47,230 nucleotides of DNA, from NCBI GenBank assembly GCA_030645995.1, contig JAUSMU010000023.1:1-47230 (forward strand). Reading direction: 5' to 3'. A program made the translations under genes and the position numbers. The stretch is from Gammaproteobacteria bacterium. GTDB taxonomy: Bacteria; Pseudomonadota; Gammaproteobacteria; Pseudomonadales; Pseudohongiellaceae. Positions within the stretch are counted from its first letter, which is position 1. The number at the start of each line of letters is the position of its first letter. The notes beneath the pieces were generated by a model, which saw nothing but the letters and a program-made list of their open reading frames with translations, did no database searches and was not told the DNA's origin. This document shows, one piece after another, positions 15,484 to 24,530 of the stretch.

Positions 15484-15756
15484 TCAAACTCCTCAATGGA
15501 AACACGCACGCTGTTTAACTCCATGTCCACCCACTCACGGCATTCAACATGCGACGAAGTTACCGGTAACCCTCTGCGAATAAAATCTTTTATTAAACAA
15601 TATCAACATATTACACACGCAAAATCCAAGTCTGGTTACTGGTAATGCTTACTCCATAGAGGCAGGTGTTCTATCCATTTCGGACGCACATTTTCTCCTC
15701 TGAAGCAGCCTCATTGAAGGTTAAACGAAATCAGTAAGCAAAAAGAGGAATGAAGT
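15484..15756. other. Divergent intergenic region before the primase gene
   Basis: 270 bp, relatively A/T-rich in 15575-15610, between divergent genes; likely carries both promoters. No clean palindrome found. Confidence 0.35.
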
Positions 15757-18345
15757 TTGAATAATTCAACAGAAGGGCGTGAAGAACGCACGAGTGCTGG
15801 AAATTCCATCAGCATAACCAACGCCGATTTTATGGCAGAGGTGTTTCACAAGCTACCCGACAGAGCATTATCCGCTGTCTGCTCAAAATCGGGAGATCCG
15901 ACGACCGGTGGATGGCAGGCCATTCGATGGGACCCATCAAATGAAACGCTGGATGTAAACCGCAACAATTACTTCAACTATGGCAGTTTTAAACTCGGCA
16001 GCGATGGCGAGTTCAATGTTCGGAAGGAAAATTTCGCGGCTTTGCACTGTGTCGTGCTCGATGATGTCGGCACGAAGATACCGACGGAAACACTCAGCGA
16101 AATCACGTCGTCATGGAGGCTGGAGACCAGTCCGGGTAACTATCAGGTAGGGTTCATTCTTACCGATCCAGTCACCGATCTGGCCGCTGTAACCCAACTT
16201 CAGAAGGCGATCATAGCCAAAGGCCTGAGTGATCCAGGAACAACAGGCCCGAGCCACTACGTTCGCCTGCCCGTCGCCATCAACGGCAAGCAGAAATATG
16301 CAACAGCAGGTGGGCAGCCGTTTAATTGTCGACTGACTGAGTGGCGGCCAGAAGTTCACTTCAGCGTTGAGAGGCTCGTCGAAAGCTTGGGCCTAGAATT
16401 GGAGCCTGCAGAGCTTCAGCCGAGCGACGAACAGGGCGGGGTCTTCATCGCGAACGATGTGCTGATTCCGAGCGCGCTAGAAAACCCAATTATAACAGCC
16501 TTGAAATCTCGCAGTTTGTACAAAACTCCACTGGGCGAAGGTAAGCACGACATCACCTGCCCTTGGTTGGAGGAACACACTGATGCAATCGACTCGGGTA
16601 CTGCTTATTTTGAGCCGGACGACCAATACTCCGTCGGAGGCTTCAGCTGTCTCCACTCACACCGGGCCCGCTATGGCATCAAGCAGCTCGTTGAACGATT
16701 GGAAGTTTCGATGTACGTCGCAAAGAATAAATCACGGATTCGTGTGACCAACGGTGAATTGCATTCGGTGGTTCAGGCGGCCGAGAAAGTATTGGCCTAT
16801 CGAGGCAGACATTATCAGTACGGGGGATTGATCGTATCGGTCTCCACTGATCCTGCCACCGGAAATCCTTCAATCAAAGAAACCAAAATCGCAGCTCTGA
16901 CCAAGGAGTTATCACGGGCAACAAACTGGGAGAAACCAAGTGGGAATGCCGGCATTTTCGTGCCATGTGACCCCCCTTCTCGTCACGTGTCTATTCTCGC
17001 CGACTCCCAGCATTACGATCACTTGCCCGTACTGGGCGGCTTGGCCAGACATCCACATTATCGCGAATCCGATGGCTGCTTGGTAACCCAGTCTGGTTAC
17101 GATCCCCAATCCAAGATTTTCGGTGTGTTCGACGCGAAGGAGTTCCCGATTGCCGAGCCAACACTTTCGGCGGCAAGGGAGGCGTTGGAGCAACTTGAGG
17201 ACTTGCTCGACGAATTTCACTTTGTGGATCGGACAGATAAGTCGGTAGCTCTATCGGCAATTTTCACCGCAACAACGCGACCATCTTATGCACTTGCACC
17301 GGGCTACCATACTAAGGCTGCAACGTTCGGCAGCGGGAAATCCTACCTCTGCGAAACCATAGGGTATTTCGCTGGTCCTGACGGCACCGAAAAAGTGAGC
17401 TATCCAAAGACCTCAGAAGAGGCAACGAAGGTGATTCTCGCGCTGCTAATGAAGGGGCCTGCCGGAATCGAGTTTGATGACATGGACACCGATTGGATAC
17501 CGCACGGTGTTATCAACCGAATGATGACTTCGCCGAAGATAACGGACCGAATATTGGGCGTGAGCAAGACGGCGACTGTGAGCACTCGAACACTCATTCT
17601 TGGGTCCGGCAACAACGTCGGCCCCGTGCGCGACTTGCTGCGACGCGTTCTTACCATAAGGATTGATGCACGTTGCGCCAACCCAGCGATGCTGACATAC
17701 ACCAAACGCCCCGCAGAGATGGTGCGTCAGAACCGTGGCAAGTACGTCGCCTGCGTGCTGACCATTATCCGTGCCTGGCAAGCCGCTGGCTCTCCCCGGG
17801 AAGGGGCTGGAAACATCGCATCATATGGCGGCGCATGGTCCGATTACTGCCGCTATCCCCTGACCTGGCTGGGACTCCCCGACCCCGTCACTTCGCTGCT
17901 GGATCAGATCAGACACGACCCCGATGCTGAGGCGCTGGGCAATCTCATGACCGCATGGCTGGCTGAGTTCGGGAATGCTCCCACAACTGTGCGCAGAGCG
18001 GTGGAGCGAGCCAGCGCGGACGACTCGAATGATCTGATTGATGCGATACGAGAGTTCCCCATTGAAGAGCGCGGCTCCATAAACAATTCCAAATTCGGAT
18101 GGTTCTTGAAAAAGAACGCCAATCGTGTCGTGAACGGACACGCCTTCCAGAAAGCAACGGCGGACGGGCGAGTCGCATGGCAAGTTCTCCCCGTGAAGTC
18201 TCCCAACGCCACGCCCGAAATCAAGGACTCTGAATTTTCAGGCGTCGGCGATCCCCAATCATCGAATGATAGCCCGGAGGGGCCTGAAGCCAGCGATTCG
18301 GGCGATTCGAGTGCGGCGGATTTCTTGAGCGACGGAACTTACTGA
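15757..18345 (+). CDS. Primase-helicase-type replication protein of an integrative element
   Basis: 862 residues from a TTG start (AGAGGA 8 bp upstream; the nearby ATG hits a stop at once). The N-terminal part (NYFNYGSF, then FAALHCVVLDDVGTKI) resembles a primase-polymerase region with an acidic catalytic pair. The C-terminal half has an ATPase core with a modified Walker A, FGSGKSYL (Lys at about 528), and an acidic Walker B region GIEFDDMDTDW (about 570), followed by DRILGVS and GNNVGPVRDLLRR. Such proteins in integrative elements and satellites initiate element replication. The extreme C-terminus is Ser/Asp/Gly-rich and likely disordered. Confidence 0.75.
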   Translation: MNNSTEGREERTSAGNSISITNADFMAEVFHKLPDRALSAVCSKSGDPTTGGWQAIRWDPSNETLDVNRNNYFNYGSFKLGSDGEFNVRKENFAALHCVVLDDVGTKIPTETLSEITSSWRLETSPGNYQVGFILTDPVTDLAAVTQLQKAIIAKGLSDPGTTGPSHYVRLPVAINGKQKYATAGGQPFNCRLTEWRPEVHFSVERLVESLGLELEPAELQPSDEQGGVFIANDVLIPSALENPIITALKSRSLYKTPLGEGKHDITCPWLEEHTDAIDSGTAYFEPDDQYSVGGFSCLHSHRARYGIKQLVERLEVSMYVAKNKSRIRVTNGELHSVVQAAEKVLAYRGRHYQYGGLIVSVSTDPATGNPSIKETKIAALTKELSRATNWEKPSGNAGIFVPCDPPSRHVSILADSQHYDHLPVLGGLARHPHYRESDGCLVTQSGYDPQSKIFGVFDAKEFPIAEPTLSAAREALEQLEDLLDEFHFVDRTDKSVALSAIFTATTRPSYALAPGYHTKAATFGSGKSYLCETIGYFAGPDGTEKVSYPKTSEEATKVILALLMKGPAGIEFDDMDTDWIPHGVINRMMTSPKITDRILGVSKTATVSTRTLILGSGNNVGPVRDLLRRVLTIRIDARCANPAMLTYTKRPAEMVRQNRGKYVACVLTIIRAWQAAGSPREGAGNIASYGGAWSDYCRYPLTWLGLPDPVTSLLDQIRHDPDAEALGNLMTAWLAEFGNAPTTVRRAVERASADDSNDLIDAIREFPIEERGSINNSKFGWFLKKNANRVVNGHAFQKATADGRVAWQVLPVKSPNATPEIKDSEFSGVGDPQSSNDSPEGPEASDSGDSSAADFLSDGTY

Positions 18346-18353
18346 GTCTCCGG

Positions 18354-18432
18354 GAGGAAGGTGGTGAAAGCGGTGAAGGTGGCGTCTCTGCGGCGACGCA
18401 CCGGCTTCGCCACCTTTACCGCCTTTTTCCCG
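18354..18432. terminator. Long imperfect inverted repeat (GGTGAA family), copy 2
   Basis: GGTGAAAGCGGTGAAGGTGG on the left is complemented by CCACCTTTACCGCC on the right around a short GC-rich centre, followed by TTTTTCCC. It lies directly after the primase stop. Same sequence family as 14478-14575. Terminator is the simplest reading; iterated GGTGAA units could also be replication-protein sites. Confidence 0.55.
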
Positions 18433-18499
18433 CCACCGGAGCCCCCCCTTGCGCGCCGTTTTTTTATACGAGCAACAACTAACTTTCAGGAGATACAAA

Positions 18500-18751
18500 A
18501 TGGAACAACAAGAAGCGTACAGCGAGCTCGACAGAGCCGTTCTAGAGGAAATCAATCAAGCAATGCCCAGCCTCACCTCAGGGAGCACCTACACCATGAA
18601 AGCTCTATTGAGCGAGGAATTTTTAAACTGTTTTGATGGCCTTCATCCACTTCTGGGACGGCGACTTGCCTTCCTCGTCGAGAACAAACTCTTGCCCATG
18701 GAACGAGTCGGGCGCACTAACGCAAATCACGCCATCTACAAAGTACTATAG
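18500..18751 (+). CDS. Small hypothetical protein (83 aa) upstream of the integrase
   Basis: ATG at 18500 with CAGGAG about 8 bp upstream. Contains DRAVLEEINQAMPSLTSGSTYTMKALLSEEF and LLGRRLAFLVEN, a compact helical pattern that could be a small winged helix, ending in a beta-like HAIYKVL. It stops 12 bp before the integrase start, so the two are probably cotranscribed. Excisionase-like function is conceivable from position and size, but no excisionase motif is recognised. Confidence 0.6.
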   Translation: MEQQEAYSELDRAVLEEINQAMPSLTSGSTYTMKALLSEEFLNCFDGLHPLLGRRLAFLVENKLLPMERVGRTNANHAIYKVL

Positions 18752-18763
18752 GAGTATTAAGCA

Positions 18764-19966
18764 ATGCCTGTAATTCAGTTGAGTCCGCAAGTCCTCAAGA
18801 CCCTCGCAGTGGAGCCCGGAAAATCGCGCACGGAATGGTGTGACAGCGACGTCAAGGGCCTTTACGTCGAGGCACGTGCCACGTCGCCCGGAATAGGAAC
18901 CTTCTATCTGCGCTATAAGGAAGAAGGCGGCACCACGCGCCATCTTCGACTGGGCAATACCGATGACCTCTCGTTGTCCATGGCCCGCAAATTGGCTGCG
19001 GACAAGAAGACCGAGATTCGTCAAGGGTCCAACCCCTCGATGGCCCGCAAAGCTGAGAAGCAGATCCCGACCCTGCGTCAGTTCGTCCGTGAGCAATACG
19101 CCCCATACTGCAAAGTCAGGAAGCGTTCATGGCACACTGACGAACTGCGATTCAATCAACGACTTTTCCCTGAGTTTGGGGATGTTCGATTGGATCGCAT
19201 CACCACCAAGCAGCTGATTGATTTTCACTCAGAACTGCGTGAAGTCCAAAAGCTGGCTCCAGCAACCGCAGATCACTTCATCAAGCTTTTTAGACATTCG
19301 TTCAATATGGCAATCAAGTGGGGTGTGGTTGATAAGAATCCAGCCACCAAGATGTCCTTGTTCAATGCCGATAACAAGGTAGAGAACATCATCGACGAAA
19401 CACAGCTGCAACGGCTGATGCTGGTACTGGCGACTCATCCCAACAGAGCAGCGTGCCGGATAGCGATGTTCCTGCTCTCGACAGGCTGCCGCTTGAATGA
19501 GGCCCTCTGTGCGGAATGGAGTCAGATCGACTGGACTCAAAAGGTCTGGAGGATCCCGGCACTGAACAGCAAGTCGAAGCGTATGCGACCTGTTCCCTTG
19601 AATGAATCCGCAATGGACATTTTGGAACAAGTCATGAAAGACAGCCCGCAATGGGTGTTCTTCAATCCTGATACTGGCACGCACTACAAGACGCTCCACA
19701 AGGCTTGGGAGGACATCCGCAAGCAAGCCGGGATGCCATGGCTTCGGGTCCACGATTTGCGCCACACGTATGCCTCACTGCTGGTTAACAGCGGCAGAAC
19801 GCTATTCGAAGTGCAATCACTTCTCGGTCACAGCTCCCCGCAAGTGACGCAGAGGTACGCTCACATGAACACCCAGACCCTCCTCGACGCCTCCGAAGTC
19901 GCCTCCCAGCGAATCCGCGCCGCCTCCCCACGCCTGCTCCCCGCACCCCTCCCCCTAGCCCTCTGA
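18764..19966 (+). CDS. int: Tyrosine recombinase (integrase), P4-like
   Basis: 400 residues. An N-terminal arm-binding domain (KGLYVEARA, FYLRYKEEGGTTRHLRLGN) is followed by a core-binding domain (TLRQFVREQYAPY...) and the catalytic domain: R243 in GCRLNEAL, the lysine hairpin around KSKRMRPVPL, H330-x-x-R333 in HDLRHTY, H356 in LGHSSPQ and the nucleophile Y365 in QRYAHM. All catalytic residues are present. It lies about 17 kb from either tRNA scar, unusual for an integrase using those sites. The C-terminal tail is Pro/Leu-rich. Confidence 0.93.
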   Translation: MPVIQLSPQVLKTLAVEPGKSRTEWCDSDVKGLYVEARATSPGIGTFYLRYKEEGGTTRHLRLGNTDDLSLSMARKLAADKKTEIRQGSNPSMARKAEKQIPTLRQFVREQYAPYCKVRKRSWHTDELRFNQRLFPEFGDVRLDRITTKQLIDFHSELREVQKLAPATADHFIKLFRHSFNMAIKWGVVDKNPATKMSLFNADNKVENIIDETQLQRLMLVLATHPNRAACRIAMFLLSTGCRLNEALCAEWSQIDWTQKVWRIPALNSKSKRMRPVPLNESAMDILEQVMKDSPQWVFFNPDTGTHYKTLHKAWEDIRKQAGMPWLRVHDLRHTYASLLVNSGRTLFEVQSLLGHSSPQVTQRYAHMNTQTLLDASEVASQRIRAASPRLLPAPLPLAL

Positions 19967-20097
19967 GGGCCCCAGCGACCCCGCTGGTGCAAATTCCCCG
20001 GCCAAGGAAGGCCATCCCCCTGCCCCTCTCCGGCGACGCGCCTGCGTCGCCTGGGATTCACTTTCGCATTGACCTCAACTTCCCCCAAGGAGTCTGT

Positions 20098-20607
20098 ATG
20101 TTTAAATGGCTCAAACGCCTGTTCAAGCTAGCCCTTTACGCTGCCCTAATCTTGACAACTGTTATCACACTCACGTCCAGTCTATTGGGCACTGCCCTCT
20201 CAGGGCTGCTGGGCGCTACCGCTGCCAGTAGCAAAGCCGTCCCAATCAGCCCTCTGCAATCTGAATTGGCTGCGGAGCGAGCCAAGAACCAACGCCTTCA
20301 ATCTTCAATCAACTCGCACAAGGAGTCCGTCCGAAAAATGGGTCAGCAATTGGTATCAAGAAGCAGAAAGATCGCCGCCGTCACTCTTGCCGAGTTGCCT
20401 GCAGGGTCTATTCCTATCGCTGGAGTTGCCGTGCTCGTGGCAGGTGCTCTTTGGGAGTTAAATCAGCTTTGCCAAGGACTCTATGATTTGGAGTCGCTGT
20501 ACGCAGACGTTGAGCTGGATGAGCCAGTGGGGGAGGATGCATTGAACTCTGTGTGCCATCCGTCTCTGCCCTCCTTAGGACAGACAGACGAACGCAAGGC
20601 CGATTGA
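20098..20607 (+). CDS. Membrane-anchored conserved hypothetical protein
   Basis: 169 residues with AAGGAG upstream. One or two hydrophobic segments at residues about 10-45 (LALYAALILTTVITL..., LLGTALSGLLG), a coiled-coil-like ELAAERAKNQRLQSSINSH, then an IPIAGVAVLVAGALWELNQLCQGLYDLESLY segment that I recall from island-encoded proteins. It follows the integrase by about 130 bp and ends the core. Role unknown; perhaps entry exclusion or membrane sensing (speculative). Confidence 0.6.
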   Translation: MFKWLKRLFKLALYAALILTTVITLTSSLLGTALSGLLGATAASSKAVPISPLQSELAAERAKNQRLQSSINSHKESVRKMGQQLVSRSRKIAAVTLAELPAGSIPIAGVAVLVAGALWELNQLCQGLYDLESLYADVELDEPVGEDALNSVCHPSLPSLGQTDERKAD

Positions 20608-20629
20608 AGTACTGAAATCTCTCACCGTC

Positions 20630-20710
20630 ACCTCCATCATTCTCGGGATATCCTGGGAGTGGTGGAAGTGATGGTGAGGGAGGCCGCTTTCCCTATTTTT
20701 TTTTCGCAGA
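20630..20710. terminator. Terminator region closing the core operon
   Basis: An imperfect inverted repeat (CTCACCGTCACCTCC ... GTGATGGTGAG, about 20621-20676) is followed by a tighter stem AGGGA-ggccgctt-TCCCT running into a long T-tract (about 20678-20706). The latter is a good intrinsic terminator for the plus strand and separates the core from the convergent membrane-protein genes. Confidence 0.75.
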
Positions 20711-20732
20711 CGATTTGCGTTATATTGGCGGA

Positions 20733-21452
20733 TTACTGTCTTTTCAATATTTGCTCTATTTCGGCAATTGCAGCCTTCTCTTTCGCGGAAACAAAGCCAT
20801 CTGACAGCGCGACATCATTCATAAACGCAACGATTTCCTTCGCAATTGATTGATGATTACAATCTTCATTGTCGCGAATGAAAGCAAAAAACTCTGAGAC
20901 AGCCTGCTCTATTGTTTTAGGCAGCCGCCCTGAATGCGCATCAAGCCTCGATTCAATGTAATTTCTGTCATACCCCCAGACATCCACGAAATAGTCAACG
21001 ATCTCACTTCTCTCATTCTCATGAAAATGATCGTCGGCCATTGCGATGTGATGAAATATGGGTATTGCAAGATTGCTGATGCCTATCGCCAATAGGTCAA
21101 GCGGAGTATTTATAAAAGTAGGGACTACTTTAACAAGCTTTCCTCTTGTTTTTTGATACATATCTGCTGCTTTCACATACGCAGCCCCACTTACTACTGC
21201 CGCACCAATAACCCACCCAATAGGAGTGACAGCGCTTGCCCCGAACGCAAACCAGACAGGAGGAAAAAAGGTCGTAGCCACAAACGTCGAGCTAGCGATG
21301 CCTGCCGCAGTGCCGCCCATTCCCAATAGGCCACTCAATTTTGAAAGGTTGTTCCCAAGCCTTAGAGATTTGTACGCATCTTCACCAATGCCCAGCTTCA
21401 TCTTAAAAAGATCAGGGCTTCGTACAACATTGATTGTGGCAGTCTCTTCCAT
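20733..21452 (-). CDS. TerB-like membrane protein
   Basis: 239 residues. The N-terminal half has hydrophobic Gly/Ala-rich segments (LSGLLGMGGTAAGIASSTFVATTFF, WVIGAAVVSGAAY). The C-terminal half (IPIFHHIAMADDHFHENERSEIVDYFVDVWGYD, EIVAFMNDVALSDGFVSAKEKAAIAEIEQIL) has the acidic D-x-x-E metal-type repeats of TerB/TerB-like helical domains. TerB domains occur in tellurite-resistance and membrane-associated stress systems. It lies 19 bp after the 161-aa membrane-protein gene on the same strand, so they likely act together. Confidence 0.65.
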   Translation of the reverse strand: MEETATINVVRSPDLFKMKLGIGEDAYKSLRLGNNLSKLSGLLGMGGTAAGIASSTFVATTFFPPVWFAFGASAVTPIGWVIGAAVVSGAAYVKAADMYQKTRGKLVKVVPTFINTPLDLLAIGISNLAIPIFHHIAMADDHFHENERSEIVDYFVDVWGYDRNYIESRLDAHSGRLPKTIEQAVSEFFAFIRDNEDCNHQSIAKEIVAFMNDVALSDGFVSAKEKAAIAEIEQILKRQ

Positions 21453-21471
21453 TTGAGCTACAAGCTCCGCA

Positions 21472-21957
21472 TTAAGATCGAATTTCGTTGCCCTTCAATG
21501 CATAAAATTGCTGCTGAATGTCAGCGATCTTTCGCTTTAAAGCGTCGTCGTTGAAATCCTGCATCCAGCCCATTGCCATTCCTAGGGCAGGCAATAGCGG
21601 TTGAAGCAACCATCCAAAAAGAAAACCTACGACTGGGATAGCACTTATAAGGCCCCCTAGTATTAGCCCAATAACTACCCCAATTGAGGCTTTCGGATAA
21701 GCCTTTATAAGTTCAATTACTATCTCAAGGATTTTCTTTCCGATTTGAATTATCTTCTCACCCACTTGAATTGAGGTATCGACAATAGAATTCAAAATTG
21801 ATTTTGCATCGGCAGAGACACTCATATTATCGATCATGCGATGCACCTGCTTTCTTGTGAATGCCTGACTGTTTAGAGCATCAATCGCCGCATCATCCAA
21901 TTCCGGCGCGTCAAAATAGTGCTTCTGGCCATTTGCATCTGTTGCTTCTACCTTCAT
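21472..21957 (-). CDS. Membrane protein (161 aa) paired with the TerB-like gene
   Basis: Start has GAGGA about 8 bp upstream. Soluble N-terminus (KVEATDANGQKHYFDAPELDDAAIDALN), amphipathic helices in the middle (IQVGEKIIQIGKKILEIVIELIKAYP), then a strongly hydrophobic hairpin (IGVVIGLILGGLISAIPVVGFLFGWLLQPLLPALGMAMGW). The tail is helical. Not a family I recognise; a membrane-perturbing or anchoring partner of the TerB-like protein is an inference. Confidence 0.6.
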   Translation of the reverse strand: MKVEATDANGQKHYFDAPELDDAAIDALNSQAFTRKQVHRMIDNMSVSADAKSILNSIVDTSIQVGEKIIQIGKKILEIVIELIKAYPKASIGVVIGLILGGLISAIPVVGFLFGWLLQPLLPALGMAMGWMQDFNDDALKRKIADIQQQFYALKGNEIRS

Positions 21958-22104
21958 TTTTTAATCCTCTTTTACATCGGAATTTACAGGCTATTAATTA
22001 AGGTCGGCCCTTCTTTGTGGCCGCCAATCGCGAACAGTTGAATATCACAGCCAATCTTTCTGCCGTCCCGATCATGCTATGACATTCGTGGGAATAGGAA
22101 CTGC

Positions 22105-22503
22105 CTAATTGCGTTGCTTTCTTCCATACGTGTCAACCTTGTATATCCCCCCATCTTTGATCTGATATTGCTGGTTTTGACTGCGTCTCTGCCCTGTTGG
22201 GGACATTTCAATCAGGCGCCCATCATCTCTCAATGTGTAGTGCGGTAAGTGACGTTGCAGATTCCCACTGCTGTCAGCGTGATAGACTTTCCCATCAACT
22301 ATTTTGTACTGCTGCTTATTGGCTTGTCGCTGGCCGTAAGTTCCTTGCTGAATTACCCGACCATCCTTCTGCACTGAAAATGAGGGCTTGTTGTTCAAAG
22401 TCCTCCCGTAGTTGTCCACCTGATAAATTATCTTCTCTTGCGCTTGAACGGCCATGCAGGCAAAGAACAACAGCAAAGAGAACGTTCGCATTAGATTCAT
22501 CAT
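22105..22503 (-). CDS. Secreted tandem-repeat protein
   Basis: 132 residues with a Sec signal peptide (LLLFFACMAVQAQ). The mature part is built from short degenerate repeats of the type YQVDNYGRTLNNKPSF, VQKDGRVIQQGTYGQRQANKQQY, IVDGKVYHADSSGNLQ, LRDDGRLIEMSPTGQRRS: beta-hairpin units each with a DG(R/K) turn. Its ATG overlaps the WYL regulator stop by 4 bp (ATGA), so the two are translationally coupled. Reminiscent of periplasmic repeat proteins of unknown function; could be an adaptor or inhibitor. Confidence 0.65.
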   Translation of the reverse strand: MMNLMRTFSLLLFFACMAVQAQEKIIYQVDNYGRTLNNKPSFSVQKDGRVIQQGTYGQRQANKQQYKIVDGKVYHADSSGNLQRHLPHYTLRDDGRLIEMSPTGQRRSQNQQYQIKDGGIYKVDTYGRKQRN

Positions 22504-23405
22504 TTCTCCAGATACGCTCGCAATGATTGATTTACCTTTTCTTGCAGGCCGTCAGGGCTAATGATTCTGATATAGGGTATCCAGTACTTGACGATCGAAA
22601 GCACTTGATTGACGTGTCCAACTCGGGTCGAGATGATCAAGCCGCCTGTTTCCAGCTCCTTTTCAATCACCTGATTGGCAATTAACTTTCTGCGCTTGAA
22701 GTAACCAGCTACCTCAGGCGAGATATTGAGAACCACCTCCTGTGCGTCCTGGCTAATCCATACTCCTTCTTCTTTCGACAGGAGGGCATCAATGTCTTTG
22801 ATGGGCTCAAAGTGACTGGCCTGCTTCTGAATGATTGATATTCGAGAGAAGGAAAAGGTCTTGAGCTTTCCGTCATGCATGGCAGCCAGATACCAGATGC
22901 CTTTGTTGTTAATGAGTCGAAGCGGTGAAATATCGCTGTAGTGCTTACGCTCTTCAGCTTTCTTGTAATCGAAGCTGATATGGCGCCGTTGCACAATGGC
23001 CTCCTCCAGCTCAGCGAACTGACGCTCTTTGCCAGACAGGTCTTCGTAGTGATGGCCTTTGACCGTGATAGCGGATTGCATCCGTGCATCGAACAGTTCA
23101 GCAAGAAAGTCACTGGATAGAGAAGGAAACAAGCCCTTCACACCGGCAAGGCTGGCGAATCTCTCAATATCCTTTATGGTTAATTTCCCCAGATAAATGG
23201 GGTCGAGGAAGTACGTCTTGCCCTTTCGCTGCAATGGCAGGTAGGCAAACCGCTCATTGAGGTCTCGCTGTATGGTGCGCAGGTTCACACCGTATTCGTC
23301 TGCAAGACCTTGGGGGTCAAGCTTCTCGCCATGATTGAGTTTGATCAATATGGACGATAGCCTGTAAACGAGTGTGTCCTGACTCTTATTTTTTGCCACA
23401 TCCAT
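22500..23405 (-). CDS. WYL-domain transcriptional regulator
   Basis: 301 residues from an ATG at 23405. The N-terminal helix-turn-helix (LADEYGVNLRTIQRDLNERF) is followed by the WYL domain (HISFDYKKAEERKHYSDISPLRLINNKGIWYLAAMHDGKLKTFSFSRI) and a WCX-like C-terminus (ISPEVAGYFKRRKL...). WYL regulators bind nucleic-acid ligands or nucleotides and control defence and stress genes. It is translationally coupled to the secreted repeat protein. The upstream in-frame extension to 23456 is rejected because it lies in the hairpin of the preceding gene. Confidence 0.85.
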   Translation of the reverse strand: MDVAKNKSQDTLVYRLSSILIKLNHGEKLDPQGLADEYGVNLRTIQRDLNERFAYLPLQRKGKTYFLDPIYLGKLTIKDIERFASLAGVKGLFPSLSSDFLAELFDARMQSAITVKGHHYEDLSGKERQFAELEEAIVQRRHISFDYKKAEERKHYSDISPLRLINNKGIWYLAAMHDGKLKTFSFSRISIIQKQASHFEPIKDIDALLSKEEGVWISQDAQEVVLNISPEVAGYFKRRKLIANQVIEKELETGGLIISTRVGHVNQVLSIVKYWIPYIRIISPDGLQEKVNQSLRAYLEK

Positions 23406-23431
23406 TACTCTTAAAACGCTGACGAAAGTGG

Positions 23432-23451
23432 GGTTCACTGAGGAACCCCGT
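23432..23451 (-). terminator. Hairpin after the beta-barrel gene
   Basis: Perfect GGGGTTC-actgag-GAACCCC inverted repeat immediately downstream of the beta-barrel gene stop. No strong T-run follows, so it may slow or end transcription, or protect the 3' end. Confidence 0.5.
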
Positions 23452-23466
23452 CTCATAGATCAGGCG

Positions 23467-24009
23467 TTAGAATCGGGCCTTTAGTCCCAAGGATACGCCA
23501 TCTATTTCCCCGTCGGAATCACTAAAGCGCATAACCTCAAAATTGACGGCATAACGCTCATTCAGGTCAAAATTAAGCCCTGCACCATAGGAAAAATCTG
23601 ACGCCGAGTCGGAAACCGAGCCGTATCTCGTGCTGAGTTCGGCCTCAGCCTTGGAGTAGCCAACGACAAAATAGGGCTTGAAAGCGTTGCCAGTGGGGAT
23701 AGTTGCTGTGACATATCCGCCGTAGTACTGCTCCAGCGTGTACTTGGTTGGCAGGTATCCCCAGTACGGGTAATAGAGCTGCAGATCTTCACTGGTGCTG
23801 GACTGCCCATACCTTGCCTCAGCAGAAAGCCAGTCATTGAATTGGTAACCGCCCTTCAAGATGACCATCCTGTGGTCTACATCGAAATTCAGTTCGTCAG
23901 CGCTTTCCTTTGCCCACGCATGGTTGATTCCGACATAGGCTTGGGCAAACGCCCCATTTGATGCCAGTGCCAGGATGGCTGTAGCAAGTATTTTCCTTGT
24001 TGCTGTCAT
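23467..24009 (-). CDS. Outer-membrane beta-barrel protein
   Basis: 180 residues from an ATG with GGAGAG upstream. Signal peptide ILATAILALASNGAFAQ; the mature part is alternating beta-strand sequence (AYVGINHAWAKE, MVILKGGYQFNDWLSAEARYG, YGGYVTATIPTG, FKPYFVVGYSKAEAEL) ending LGLKARF with a terminal Phe, the standard outer-membrane insertion signal. About eight strands fits the small OmpA/OmpW-like porin class. As the first gene of the WYL/secreted-protein cluster it suggests an envelope-related function for that cluster. Confidence 0.85.
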   Translation of the reverse strand: MTATRKILATAILALASNGAFAQAYVGINHAWAKESADELNFDVDHRMVILKGGYQFNDWLSAEARYGQSSTSEDLQLYYPYWGYLPTKYTLEQYYGGYVTATIPTGNAFKPYFVVGYSKAEAELSTRYGSVSDSASDFSYGAGLNFDLNERYAVNFEVMRFSDSDGEIDGVSLGLKARF

Positions 24010-24530
24010 GGTTCTCTCCAGAAGGTTGATTGTGTCCATGAGAGAAAGGCACTCCCCTCATGCACTTTGAATTTTCAAACACTGGAGTGACAGGTGGTGT
24101 CGTATTGCGAGTGGTCTAGATATTTTTTGAAAAGAAGGAGGTTTACGCCCGAGGTGTTTCTGTTCCTTTAGAGGACCTAATGGATATGTAACAGATGGTT
24201 TTGATTTTAGAGGCGATATAACATCCATCATCACGCGCCGCAGCACGCAAGTCCTCCTAGAAAGCAGCACCCGGCTGCCTCCTTTGCTAAACAAACCTGA
24301 GGAATTATCGGTGAGACGCGACTGCATCGGTTAAATTGCATCCGCATCAGCAGCGTAGCCTTTACTGGTCCATACCTCCTGTAAAACCTCAAACCATAGT
24401 CAGAACATGATTTGCCAGGACCGTGTACCACCGCATATGCACATGAATACCCCTTCCTTGGGGACAAATGCTTCCGGTAGATTTGAATCAGTCGCACGAA
24501 CAATTGCAGACACCTCCATATTTATATTTT
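24010..24530. other. 520-bp gap without a supported gene
   Basis: Contains several short open frames on both strands but none with a ribosome-binding site plus plausible composition. Probably leader DNA for the beta-barrel gene and spacer. Confidence 0.35.

Noticed and set aside
18764-19966. Assigning this integrase to the tRNA att scars with confidence
   Set aside because: It lies about 17 kb from either scar and no core-type sites flank it closely; whether it acts on these scars is unproven.
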